From Spirochaetales bacterium (lineage in GTDB: Bacteria > Spirochaetota > Spirochaetia > DSM-27196 > SLST01): 5,433 bases of DNA. The translations under genes and the position numbers were made by a program. Under the pieces are notes generated by a model that did not search any database, had not been told where the DNA came from, and saw nothing but the letters and a program-made list of their open reading frames with translations. The first letter of the stretch is position 1. The number at the start of each line of letters is the position of its first letter. The stretch is from NCBI GenBank assembly GCA_028284845.1, contig JANQQY010000521.1, positions 1 to 5,433 on the forward strand, in the 5' to 3' direction. Positions 1-4,536 of the stretch are shown here, piece by piece.

Positions 1-199
1 CGTTCATCACCGGACCGAACTCCGCCGCGTACGCTTCAACCTCCGGCTTTCTGAGATCTGTTTGCAGTGCTGCCAGAAGGGGCTCACGATGGGCGATAAG
101 TGCCTCTCGCAGCCGGTCCAACTGCCGTCGCCGGTGCTCGGCCGATCTGTGTTCTCGTTCGTTCGCATATGCCCGTTGGCGTTCGGCTTGCTTGCTCAT
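1..199 (-). CDS. Aldehyde dehydrogenase, ALDH3-like, N-terminal fragment (cut by window edge)
   Basis: The first 66 codons of an NAD(P)-dependent aldehyde dehydrogenase, which would oxidise an aldehyde to its carboxylate. The start is ATG at 199-197, with a strong GGAGG SD 4 nt upstream (208-204). The reading frame stays open to the window edge. The visible part is the N-terminal helical segment. It has an Arg/Glu-rich start, then RQLDRLREALIAHREPLL, then LQTDLRKPEVEAYAAEFGPV. The combination of L..L..AL..H...L..AL..DL.KP..EAY..E...V is the hallmark of the ALDH3/YwdH/coniferyl-aldehyde dehydrogenase branch. The Rossmann fold, the catalytic Cys and the general-base Glu lie outside the window, so activity cannot be judged. 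The gene lies 54 nt downstream of the Crp/Fnr-type regulator on the same strand and has its own candidate activator-dependent promoter. The substrate is unknown. Confidence 0.85.
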   Translation of the reverse strand, partial: MSKQAERQRAYANEREHRSAEHRRRQLDRLREALIAHREPLLAALQTDLRKPEVEAYAAEFGPVMN

Positions 200-208
200 C
201 GTTCCTCC

Positions 209-257
209 AGGCCATAGTGTACGGGCAGAAGCTGGCTCCGCCCTTAACACAGGTTAA
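209..257 (-). promoter_or_regulatory. Candidate class II Crp/Fnr-dependent promoter for the aldehyde dehydrogenase
   Basis: A perfect 5-bp inverted repeat with a 4-nt spacer, TTAACCTGTGTTAA on the minus strand (257-244), overlaps the last codon and stop of the regulator gene. Exactly 22 nt further on lies TACACT (221-216), a good -10 hexamer. Counting +1 as seven bases past the hexamer (position 209), the palindrome centre falls at -41.5, the standard position of class II Crp/Fnr activator sites. No -35 hexamer is visible at the proper spacing, which fits activator dependence. The 14-bp site is of the same size and symmetry as FNR (TTGAT-N4-ATCAA) and PrfA (TTAACA-N2-TGTTAA) boxes, and matches the latter at 11 of 12 defined positions. 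Promoter use and regulator identity are inferred. Confidence 0.5.
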
Positions 258-832
258 GATCGGCGGGCTCTCACCCGGCTCAGCGTCACATCCGTCATAC
301 CCAGAAAAGAAGCGATATCCCGGAGCCTCAGACGGTCGTGGAGATCCCGATGGTTGTGGACGAACTTCTCATAGCGCTCTGCGGCATCGTCCATCAGAAG
401 TGACGCTTCGCGCGCCACCTTCGCGATGAAGAGCCGCTCCACGTAGACTCTGGCGATCTCCGCCCAGTACGGGTCGTTCGCGACTCCGTGGAGATAGGTT
501 TCGCGGTCCAACTCAAGGAGGCGTGACTCTTCGAGAGCTTGGACGGTGTAGGCGCTCTGTTCGCCGGATATGAGGCTCGCGTAGCTGGTCACAAAATCGT
601 CCTCGCGAGCGAAGGTCTTGATGTGTTCGTTGCCGCCCTGATCGACGTAGAAGTAGCGGAAGAGTCCGCTGCACACAAAGGCGATCGCCTCTGCGCTCTC
701 TCCCACGCGAACGTAGTGTTCACCCGCAATCAGAGTGTGCGCTGTGAACAAGTCGTTGATGGCGGCGCGGTGTTCGTCATCCAACGGTGAGATCTGATTA
801 AGCGCGTGCTCAAGGCGTGAGTAGCAGTTCAC
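254..832 (-). CDS. Crp/Fnr-family transcriptional regulator (cyclic-nucleotide-binding fold + HTH)
   Basis: A 192-residue regulator with the layout of short Crp/Fnr proteins. The N-terminal beta-barrel (about 25-115) includes the GEHYVRVGE turn (37-45), F-V-x-S-G-L-x-R-Y-F (52-61) and the segment after FAREDDFV (74-81). A dimerisation helix follows (about 120-145). The C-terminal winged HTH has LRDIASFLGMTDVTLSRVR at 170-188. The recognition helix keeps the Ser-Arg pair (S185, R186) of Fnr-type helices, but has Val where Fnr has the base-contacting Glu. The barrel lacks the full Crp cAMP-binding signature, and no N-terminal Cys cluster for an Fe-S centre is visible, so the ligand is unknown. 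The frame stays open upstream to 1030, which would run into the GAPDH gene. I chose GTG at 832 because VNCYSRLEHALNQISPL then aligns with the family's usual N-terminus and length (about 190 aa). No SD precedes it. It either starts leaderless from TACACGAT-like sequence (TACGAT, 843-838) or is coupled to the short ORF at 879-829. Probably regulates the aldehyde dehydrogenase downstream. Confidence 0.85.
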   Translation of the reverse strand: MNCYSRLEHALNQISPLDDEHRAAINDLFTAHTLIAGEHYVRVGESAEAIAFVCSGLFRYFYVDQGGNEHIKTFAREDDFVTSYASLISGEQSAYTVQALEESRLLELDRETYLHGVANDPYWAEIARVYVERLFIAKVAREASLLMDDAAERYEKFVHNHRDLHDRLRLRDIASFLGMTDVTLSRVRARRS

Positions 833-879
833 GGAGCATCGTAATCCAGTGGCCCCGTTGCGAACAGCCACCTTGACAT
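829..879 (-). CDS. Possible 16-codon leader peptide overlapping the regulator start
   Basis: A short ORF (MSRWLFATGPLDYDAP, then TGA) begins with ATG at 879-877. It is preceded by AAGGAG (890-885) at a 5-nt spacing, the best SD in this intergenic region. Its TGA (831-829) overlaps the regulator's GTG start (832-830) as GTGA. An in-frame ATG also exists seven codons earlier, at 900. The arrangement would suit translational coupling for a gene that has no SD of its own. The peptide resembles nothing I recognise, and short ORFs with a chance SD occur, so this is tentative. A leaderless start of the regulator at 832 is the competing explanation. Confidence 0.3.
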   Translation of the reverse strand: MSRWLFATGPLDYDAP

Positions 880-1000
880 AGGCGCTCCTTCCGCGTACAT
901 ATGGGCACAGAAATACCCCGCCAGGTTTGAGCTCGGTTCGGGACAGGTCTGGTGAAGGACCGGCGGATGTCGGTTCGTACACATCAAACCACTGAGAGAA

Positions 1001-1014
1001 AAGGAGAGTGCATG
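1001..1014 (+). promoter_or_regulatory. Ribosome binding site that sets the GAPDH start
   Basis: AAGGAG (1001-1006) lies 5 nt before ATG 1012 and fixes that codon as the start, rather than the in-frame ATG codons at 952 and 967. The protein from 1012, MSIRVAFNGMGRIG, begins right at the first Rossmann strand, as GAPDHs do. In the divergent intergenic region (833-1011) I could not find a convincing -35/-10 pair for GAPDH. A loose inverted repeat, GATGT-N10-ACATC (966-985), is the only other structure there. Confidence 0.8.
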
Positions 1015-2034
1015 AGTATACGAGTTGCATTTAACGGCATGGGCCGAATCGGCAAGAATGTCATGCGGGTCATCCTTAGCAAGCTCGACGACAAGTTCGA
1101 GATCGTTGCTGGAAACGACCTTGTGTCAGCAGAGGAAATCGCGAAGAGTCTTCCCAAGGATTCTATCCACGGACGCTTCCCGGCTGAGGTCAGCCTCAAA
1201 GGGGAGAACGTCGTCAAGGTGGGGCGTCACGAGATCACGATCTACGCTGAGAAGGACGCGAGTCAGATTCCCTGGGGCAAACACGATGTGGACATCGTCT
1301 TTGAGTGTACGGGCTTCTACCTGAGCACGGAGAAGGCGAGCGCGCACCTCAAGGCAGGTGCGAAAAAGGTCATCATCAGCGCTCCTGCGAAGGACGACAC
1401 GCACACCGTTGTTGTGGGCGTGAACCATGACACGATTGAAGCCGGTGAGAAGATCCTGTCGAATGCAAGCTGCACGACAAACTGTCTTGCGCCGCTCAGC
1501 AAGGCCATCGACATGAGCCACAAGATCGTGGCCGGCCTGATGAGCACCACGCACGCAGCAACGAGCACGCAGCGAGTCGCCGACTTCTTTGGCGGCGGCA
1601 AGAACCGCGCAACGCTCAACAACATCATCCCCGCGTCAACCGGCGCAGCGATTGCAGTCGGAAAGGTGCTTCCGCACCTCAACGGCAAGCTAAACGGCAC
1701 CGCACTCCGCGTCCCCACGGATACCGGTAGTGTTGTCGAAGGCGTCTTTGTGATCGAAGGTGATGTGAGCCTCGAGCAGCTTACGGCATCGATCGCGGAG
1801 AACGTGAAGAAGATCAATGATTCAACAATCATGAAGCAGGTCGCCACGTTCAACGATTATTACGAGTGTTCGCGCGACTGCGTTGGCGAACCCTACTCGT
1901 CTATGATCACCGACAATCTCCGCGTCGTGAACATGGGTGGCCAGACCTTGGTCAAGGCAACCAGCTTCTACGACAACGAGATGGGTTTCTCGCACCGCAT
2001 GGCTGAGCTGGCCATGATCTTTAACGAGAAGTAG
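1012..2034 (+). CDS. gap: Glyceraldehyde-3-phosphate dehydrogenase (phosphorylating, probably NAD-dependent)
   Basis: A cytoplasmic glycolytic enzyme of 340 aa that converts glyceraldehyde-3-phosphate, phosphate and NAD+ to 1,3-bisphosphoglycerate. The Rossmann loop is NGMGRIG (8-14). Asp36 in GNDL is the usual NAD-preferring acid. KDSIHGRF (49-56) is typical. The active site SCTTNC gives catalytic Cys154, with His181 in STTHAAT as the base. STGAA (209-213) supplies the phosphate-site Thr-Gly and RVP carries Arg233. The C-terminal YDNE contact is present. Unusual points are an S-loop about two residues shorter than usual and glycine-rich (FFGGGKNR), RVPTDTGSVVEGVFVIEG in place of the common RVPTPNVSVVDL, and FYDNEMGFSHR in place of WYDNEWGYSNR. 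All catalytic residues are kept, so it should be active but belongs to a divergent branch. It stands alone, divergent from the regulator, and is followed by an intrinsic terminator. Confidence 0.95.
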   Translation: MSIRVAFNGMGRIGKNVMRVILSKLDDKFEIVAGNDLVSAEEIAKSLPKDSIHGRFPAEVSLKGENVVKVGRHEITIYAEKDASQIPWGKHDVDIVFECTGFYLSTEKASAHLKAGAKKVIISAPAKDDTHTVVVGVNHDTIEAGEKILSNASCTTNCLAPLSKAIDMSHKIVAGLMSTTHAATSTQRVADFFGGGKNRATLNNIIPASTGAAIAVGKVLPHLNGKLNGTALRVPTDTGSVVEGVFVIEGDVSLEQLTASIAENVKKINDSTIMKQVATFNDYYECSRDCVGEPYSSMITDNLRVVNMGGQTLVKATSFYDNEMGFSHRMAELAMIFNEK

Positions 2035-2051
2035 TCAGCTTGCCGATTCCG

Positions 2052-2099
2052 GCACTGAGCTTGCTCAGTGCACGCAACGTGGCCGCACGACATGCGGCC
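2052..2099 (+). repeat. Two consecutive perfect hairpins downstream of GAPDH
   Basis: GCACTGAGC-TT-GCTCAGTGC (2052-2071) is a perfect 9-bp inverted repeat. GGCCGCA-CGACA-TGCGGCC (2081-2099) is a perfect 7-bp stem with a 5-nt loop. Neither is followed by a T-run, so they are not terminators by themselves. They sit in the 3' untranslated region between the GAPDH stop and its terminator and could protect the 3' end of the mRNA. The segment GCCGCA at 2082-2087 recurs at 2118-2123 inside the terminator, so alternative pairing is possible. Confidence 0.6.
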
Positions 2100-2117
2100 C
2101 CAACCAGGTGCAACAGT

Positions 2118-2152
2118 GCCGCACGGGCTAATCCCCCGGGCGGCCTTTTTTT
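2118..2152 (+). terminator. Rho-independent terminator of the GAPDH gene
   Basis: The stem is GCCGC-a-CGGG (2118-2127) pairing with CCCG-g-GCGGC (2135-2144), with one A/G mismatch and a 7-nt loop. It is followed by C and seven T residues (2146-2152). It lies 83 nt after the GAPDH stop. It overlaps the 3' end of the converging GNAT gene: the GNAT stop codon is in the loop (2128-2130), and the T-run reads as the Lys-Lys codons of GNAT. There is no T-run on the other side, so it works in the plus direction only. Confidence 0.85.
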
Positions 2153-2796
2153 GGCGTCCTCCGTTTGCGTTTGACGACGACGTTCACCTTTGCATCTGCC
2201 GCGGGGTCGGGAAGCCTGTTCTTCGGGCCGATCCCAAACGCCTCGCCGTTCTCCTTTATCCAATCTGCACGGAGCACGCTCATCACCAGTTCATCCCAGT
2301 ACCGCCCATCACGGTAGATTGCCTCCCGGAGCCGACCCTCCTGAACGAACCCAGCCTTCTCATAGGCCCGAATGCCGCGATTGTTGTAGTCGTAGACGCG
2401 GAGTTCAACTCGATTCATGTTCATCTCGAGGAAGGCGAAGCGAAGGGCGAGCCGCGTGGCATCGGTTCCATATCCTTTGCCCCAGACCGACTGATCTCCC
2501 AACGCGATTCCAAAGGTGCAGCTCCGCACCTGCCAGTTCACGCCAAAGAGGCCGGTTCCCCCGATCACCTCTGAGGTATCGATCCGTTTGACGACGAACC
2601 CGTAACTGCCCGAGTCCTTCCGTTGATTGTCAAACCAGTCGTACTCGTCCTGCAGCGTCTGCGGCATCATCACGTCCGCCCGGACGTACTGCACCAGGTT
2701 GAGGCTGCGCCACCACGGTCCTATCGTCTCGATATCGCCGCGTTCCATGGCATCGAGGTATACGAGTTCGCCACGAAGGAGATCATCGCCAAGCAT
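2128..2796 (-). CDS. GNAT N-acetyltransferase, RimJ/RimL-like (Acetyltransf_3)
   Basis: A 222-aa acetyl-CoA-dependent N-acetyltransferase. LLRGELVYLDAMERGDIE (6-23) is the classic N-terminal strand of RimJ/RimL-type GNATs. Strands with VIGGTGLFGVNW (77-88) and CTFGIAL (93-99) lead to the acetyl-CoA pyrophosphate loop SVWGKGYGTDA (103-113). NRVELRVYDYNNRGIRAYEKAGF (128-150) is motif B with the Asn and Tyr expected near the active site, followed by EGRLREAIYRDGRYWDELVMSVL. The substrate could be a ribosomal N-terminus, an amino acid or an antibiotic and cannot be told. The C-terminus (about 183-222) is an extra tail, strongly basic at the end (VVVKRKRRTPKKGRPGD), which RimJ/RimL proteins usually lack. 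The tail codons overlap the GAPDH terminator. It starts 20 nt after the HAD stop on the same strand, without an SD, but with a promoter-like element 6 nt before ATG. Confidence 0.88.
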   Translation of the reverse strand: MLGDDLLRGELVYLDAMERGDIETIGPWWRSLNLVQYVRADVMMPQTLQDEYDWFDNQRKDSGSYGFVVKRIDTSEVIGGTGLFGVNWQVRSCTFGIALGDQSVWGKGYGTDATRLALRFAFLEMNMNRVELRVYDYNNRGIRAYEKAGFVQEGRLREAIYRDGRYWDELVMSVLRADWIKENGEAFGIGPKNRLPDPAADAKVNVVVKRKRRTPKKGRPGD

Positions 2797-2831
2797 GTCA
2801 GGAGCGTAGACCGAAGCTATTCCTCGGGCAA
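2797..2831 (-). promoter_or_regulatory. Candidate internal leaderless promoter for the GNAT gene
   Basis: On the minus strand TTGCCC (2831-2826), a 17-nt spacer and TACGCT (2808-2803) are followed by exactly 6 nt and then ATG 2796. The predicted transcription start is therefore the A of the start codon. The -35 lies within the last codons of the HAD gene. The GNAT gene has no SD (the six bases before ATG are CCTGAC), which supports leaderless initiation, though coupling to the HAD gene is the alternative. Confidence 0.4.
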
Positions 2832-3536
2832 GTCGCCAAGAAGCTGGTCGGCGAGATCGTGGAAGTCATTCGCCGTATAGGTCGAACCGCCTTCCGGAGG
2901 GCTCTCGCGTTTCCCGTCAACCCCGTGTTCAAGCGGCCGAGGCACGAACGCGGTCTTGAGGCCAACCTGTCGGGCCGCCTCAAGATCTCCGGGATGAGCG
3001 GCGACCATCAGCGCCTCGTCCGGGGCGCAGTCAAGAAGGCGGATCGCGCCCCTGTAGACCTCAGGGTCCGGCTTGTAGGCTCCAAAGAGCTCGGCTGAGA
3101 GCACGCAATCCCAATGGATACCGGCGCGCTTTGCCATGTTCGTGAGGAGCGCCACGTTGCCGTTCGAAAGGGAGGCCACGACAAACCGCGATCTGAGGCG
3201 TTCAATCCCGCCGATTGAGTCTCCCCAGGGGTCAAGTCGGTGCCAAACGCGGTTGAGCCATCCCATCTCCGCCTCGGTCAGCCCGGCAAGGCCGTGTTCG
3301 TCTGCGATCTCTTCGAGAATCATGCGGTGCAGCGAGTCGATCGTCATCCACGGAAGTTCGTCAGTTCGAACTCGGTTCATCGCCGGGCCGTATCCCGCCC
3401 GCCACCTGTCTGCGAACCGGCCCCAATCGGTCGTGACCGGTGTCCGTGCGGCGAGTGACTCACCGGCCCGAACGATCGACCCACGCCAATCCACAACCGT
3501 GCCAAAGACATCACAGAGAAGGACTCGTATCGCCAT
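2817..3536 (-). CDS. HAD-superfamily hydrolase, haloacid dehalogenase type II-like
   Basis: A 239-aa protein with all HAD motifs in order. Motif I is CDVFGTVVDWRG with nucleophile Asp9; position +2 is Phe, not Asp, as in 2-haloacid dehalogenases rather than phosphatases. WRAGYGP (45-51) contains Arg46, in the place of the substrate/halide-binding Arg of L-2-haloacid dehalogenases. Motif II is SLSNGN (Ser124-Asn125), motif III is YKPDPEVY (Lys155), and motif IV is MVAAHPGDLEAARQVGLKTAFV (Asp184). The ending FVPRPLEHG and ANDFHDLADQL are family-typical. The predicted reaction is hydrolytic release of halide from (S)-2-haloacids to give (R)-2-hydroxyacids, but many members have unknown natural substrates. 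ATG 3536 is chosen because motif I then begins at the normal distance. There is no SD, and TATACT ends 6 nt upstream. The GNAT gene follows 20 nt after the stop. Confidence 0.88.
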   Translation of the reverse strand: MAIRVLLCDVFGTVVDWRGSIVRAGESLAARTPVTTDWGRFADRWRAGYGPAMNRVRTDELPWMTIDSLHRMILEEIADEHGLAGLTEAEMGWLNRVWHRLDPWGDSIGGIERLRSRFVVASLSNGNVALLTNMAKRAGIHWDCVLSAELFGAYKPDPEVYRGAIRLLDCAPDEALMVAAHPGDLEAARQVGLKTAFVPRPLEHGVDGKRESPPEGGSTYTANDFHDLADQLLGDLPEE

Positions 3537-3548
3537 CCGGCGAGTATA
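3537..3548 (-). promoter_or_regulatory. -10 element giving a probable leaderless HAD transcript
   Basis: TATACT (3548-3543 on the minus strand), an almost perfect -10 hexamer, is followed by 6 nt (CGCCGG) and ATG 3536. Transcription would start at or next to the A of the start codon, which fits the absence of an SD. No good -35 is seen; CTGCCG with a 19-nt spacer is the nearest. It lies in a 71-bp divergent intergenic region shared with the VOC gene. Confidence 0.45.
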
Positions 3549-3596
3549 GACGAATCGAGTCGCGGGGCGGCAGTGCTCACCTACAGCCGAATCTGA

Positions 3597-3607
3597 TAGA
3601 GTGAGCC
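3597..3607 (+). promoter_or_regulatory. Candidate -10 element for the VOC gene (leaderless)
   Basis: TAGAGT (3597-3602) is followed by 5 nt and ATG 3608. The VOC gene has only a weak GAGTGAG purine stretch and no clear SD. TGCTCA (3574-3579), 17 nt upstream, is a poor -35. The element faces away from the HAD promoter in the same short gap, so the two transcripts may be controlled together. Confidence 0.3.
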
Positions 3608-4015
3608 ATGGCTTTCGCAGGTAACCCTAGTGCCCTCACAACCATTCTGGTCGTCTCCGATCTCGATGCCTCTCGGCACTTCTATCGAGATATCCTTGGA
3701 GCGGAGGTGTACGGCGAGTACGGCGGGACCTCGATCGTATTTCAGTTTCTGGGCGCGTGGCTGCTGGTCGTTACCGGTGGCGAACCTACAGCCGATAAAC
3801 CGACGGTCACCATGAGTCCTCCCTCTAACCCGGACGATCTTGCACACGCCTTCACGATTCGAGTTGGAGAGTGTCAGGCCGCCTATGACGACTTGCGCTC
3901 TCGTGGGGCTGAGTTCTTGACGCCGCCGGTCACATCGGAGGGCGGGTGGGAGACTCGCGCCTTCTTTCGGGATCCGGACGGGCATTTGTTTGAGATAAGC
4001 GAGGTGAAGGGATGA
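3608..4015 (+). CDS. Glyoxalase/bleomycin-resistance/extradiol dioxygenase (VOC) superfamily protein
   Basis: A 135-aa single VOC unit made of two beta-alpha-beta-beta-beta halves. The first half has ALTTILVVSDLDASRHFYRDILGAEV (9-34) with the typical SDL...FYRD.LG signature. The second has HAFTIRVGECQAAYDDLRSRGAEFL (80-104) and RAFFRDPDGHLFEISEV (117-133), with the RDPDGHLFE signature ending in Glu129, a usual metal ligand. The first-strand His/Gln ligand is replaced by Thr (11/12). His80 and Glu129 are present, so the metal site looks incomplete or altered. Possible roles are glyoxalase-like, lyase/isomerase or ligand-binding resistance functions; the sequence does not decide between them. 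The last codons overlap the next gene as ATGA, so the two are one operon. Confidence 0.87.
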   Translation: MAFAGNPSALTTILVVSDLDASRHFYRDILGAEVYGEYGGTSIVFQFLGAWLLVVTGGEPTADKPTVTMSPPSNPDDLAHAFTIRVGECQAAYDDLRSRGAEFLTPPVTSEGGWETRAFFRDPDGHLFEISEVKG

Positions 4016-4482
4016 ACAAGTTAATCGAGCAGATGGGTGGGCTCCTCGACATGACCCACAGCGTACGCGATCAGGCGCTGGCACTCGTTGGCGAGTCTGA
4101 TATGTCGTTCACACTGGACGGCTGCCCGCCGGTGGGCGACCTGATTCGATTGATGGGAGATGCCGAGCAGGCATACACCGATGCCTTTGGATCGCGAAAG
4201 GTCGACTGGACGACGCGAGCGGCAGGCCGCGATGAAGTGAGTTCGGGCACCAGCGCGATCGAATGGTTCGCGACGCTCGATGCTGCGCTTAAGGAGTCTA
4301 TCGCCGCCGTACCGGTTGCCGATCTCGACGCCCCGGTCGATCGGGGTGGGTGGACCTATCCGGTTTCGGCACACTTCCACACCTATCGCGAGGCGGTCCT
4401 CATCTTCTTTGGGAAGTTCGACGTCTATCTGCGTGTTCTTGGGAAGGAGCGCCCCGCAGAGTGGCAGGGCTGGGTCGGCTGA
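4012..4482 (+). CDS. DinB-like (DinB/YfiT superfamily) four-helix-bundle protein
   Basis: A 156-aa protein with the pattern of DinB-family bundles. The first helix (1-27) is followed by a Pro/Gly turn (CPPVGD, 38-43). The second helix begins LIRLMGDAEQAYTDAFGSRKVDW, where these proteins usually carry the first metal-binding His (H..x.E). A third helix follows (AIEWFATLDAALKESIAAV, 82-100). The last helix is AHFHTYREAVLIFFGKFDVYLRVLGK, with H121 and H123 near the HxxxH metal pair. The helix-2 His is missing (Met48/Glu52 region), so the three-His site may be lost or rebuilt. Family members include metal-dependent thiol transferases and DfsB/ClbS-type hydrolases; no specific activity is assigned here. 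The start is fixed by the ATGA overlap with the VOC gene (4012-4015), with AAGGG just upstream. A hairpin follows at 4499-4532. Confidence 0.68.
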   Translation: MNKLIEQMGGLLDMTHSVRDQALALVGESDMSFTLDGCPPVGDLIRLMGDAEQAYTDAFGSRKVDWTTRAAGRDEVSSGTSAIEWFATLDAALKESIAAVPVADLDAPVDRGGWTYPVSAHFHTYREAVLIFFGKFDVYLRVLGKERPAEWQGWVG

Positions 4483-4498
4483 GCTGCTTCGCACCCAC

Positions 4499-4532
4499 GA
4501 GCTACTGGTCGGCATAGCCGACTAACTAGCTC
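4499..4532 (+). terminator. Long hairpin after the DinB-like gene, possibly a terminator without T-run
   Basis: GAGCTA (4499-4504) pairs with TAGCTC (4527-4532). Inside, TGGTCGGC (4506-4513) pairs with GCCGACTA (4517-4524) around an ATA loop. This gives 14 paired positions, one of them G-T, with a tiny internal bulge. No T-run follows. It lies 16 nt after the DinB-like stop and ends 4 nt before the TTGACT -35 of the next gene. It could end the VOC-DinB transcript as a tail-less terminator, or be an operator for the next promoter. Confidence 0.45.
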
Positions 4533-4536
4533 AGCA

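Noticed and set aside
952..1011. GAPDH start at ATG 952 (or 967)
   Set aside because: The added 20 residues (KDRRMSVRTHQ...) precede the Rossmann strand without family precedent, and ATG 1012 has a perfect SD.
833..1030. Upstream extension of the regulator to the ATG at 1030
   Set aside because: It would add 66 residues unlike any Crp/Fnr N-terminus, overlap the GAPDH SD and start, and leave no room for promoters. The family begins at the GTG at 832.
1126..1853. Antisense open frames (142 and 178 codons) within GAPDH
   Set aside because: Opposite-strand frames of a highly conserved enzyme; no start signals and no family resemblance.
2052..2099. Hairpins as REP/mobile repeat elements
   Set aside because: The two palindromes differ in sequence and are not repeated elsewhere in the window, so there is no evidence of a dispersed element.
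2068..2574. 168-codon open frame antisense to the GNAT gene
   Set aside because: No SD, no recognisable domain, and it is a mirror of a clear GNAT gene in G+C-rich DNA; it also starts within the hairpin region.
3581..4084. 167-codon open frame antisense to the VOC gene
   Set aside because: Shadow of the convincing VOC protein; its product is low-complexity and Arg-rich with no motif.
4021..4515. 164-codon open frame antisense to the DinB-like gene
   Set aside because: Shadow frame; the plus-strand product has the fold pattern and the ATGA coupling, the antisense product has neither.
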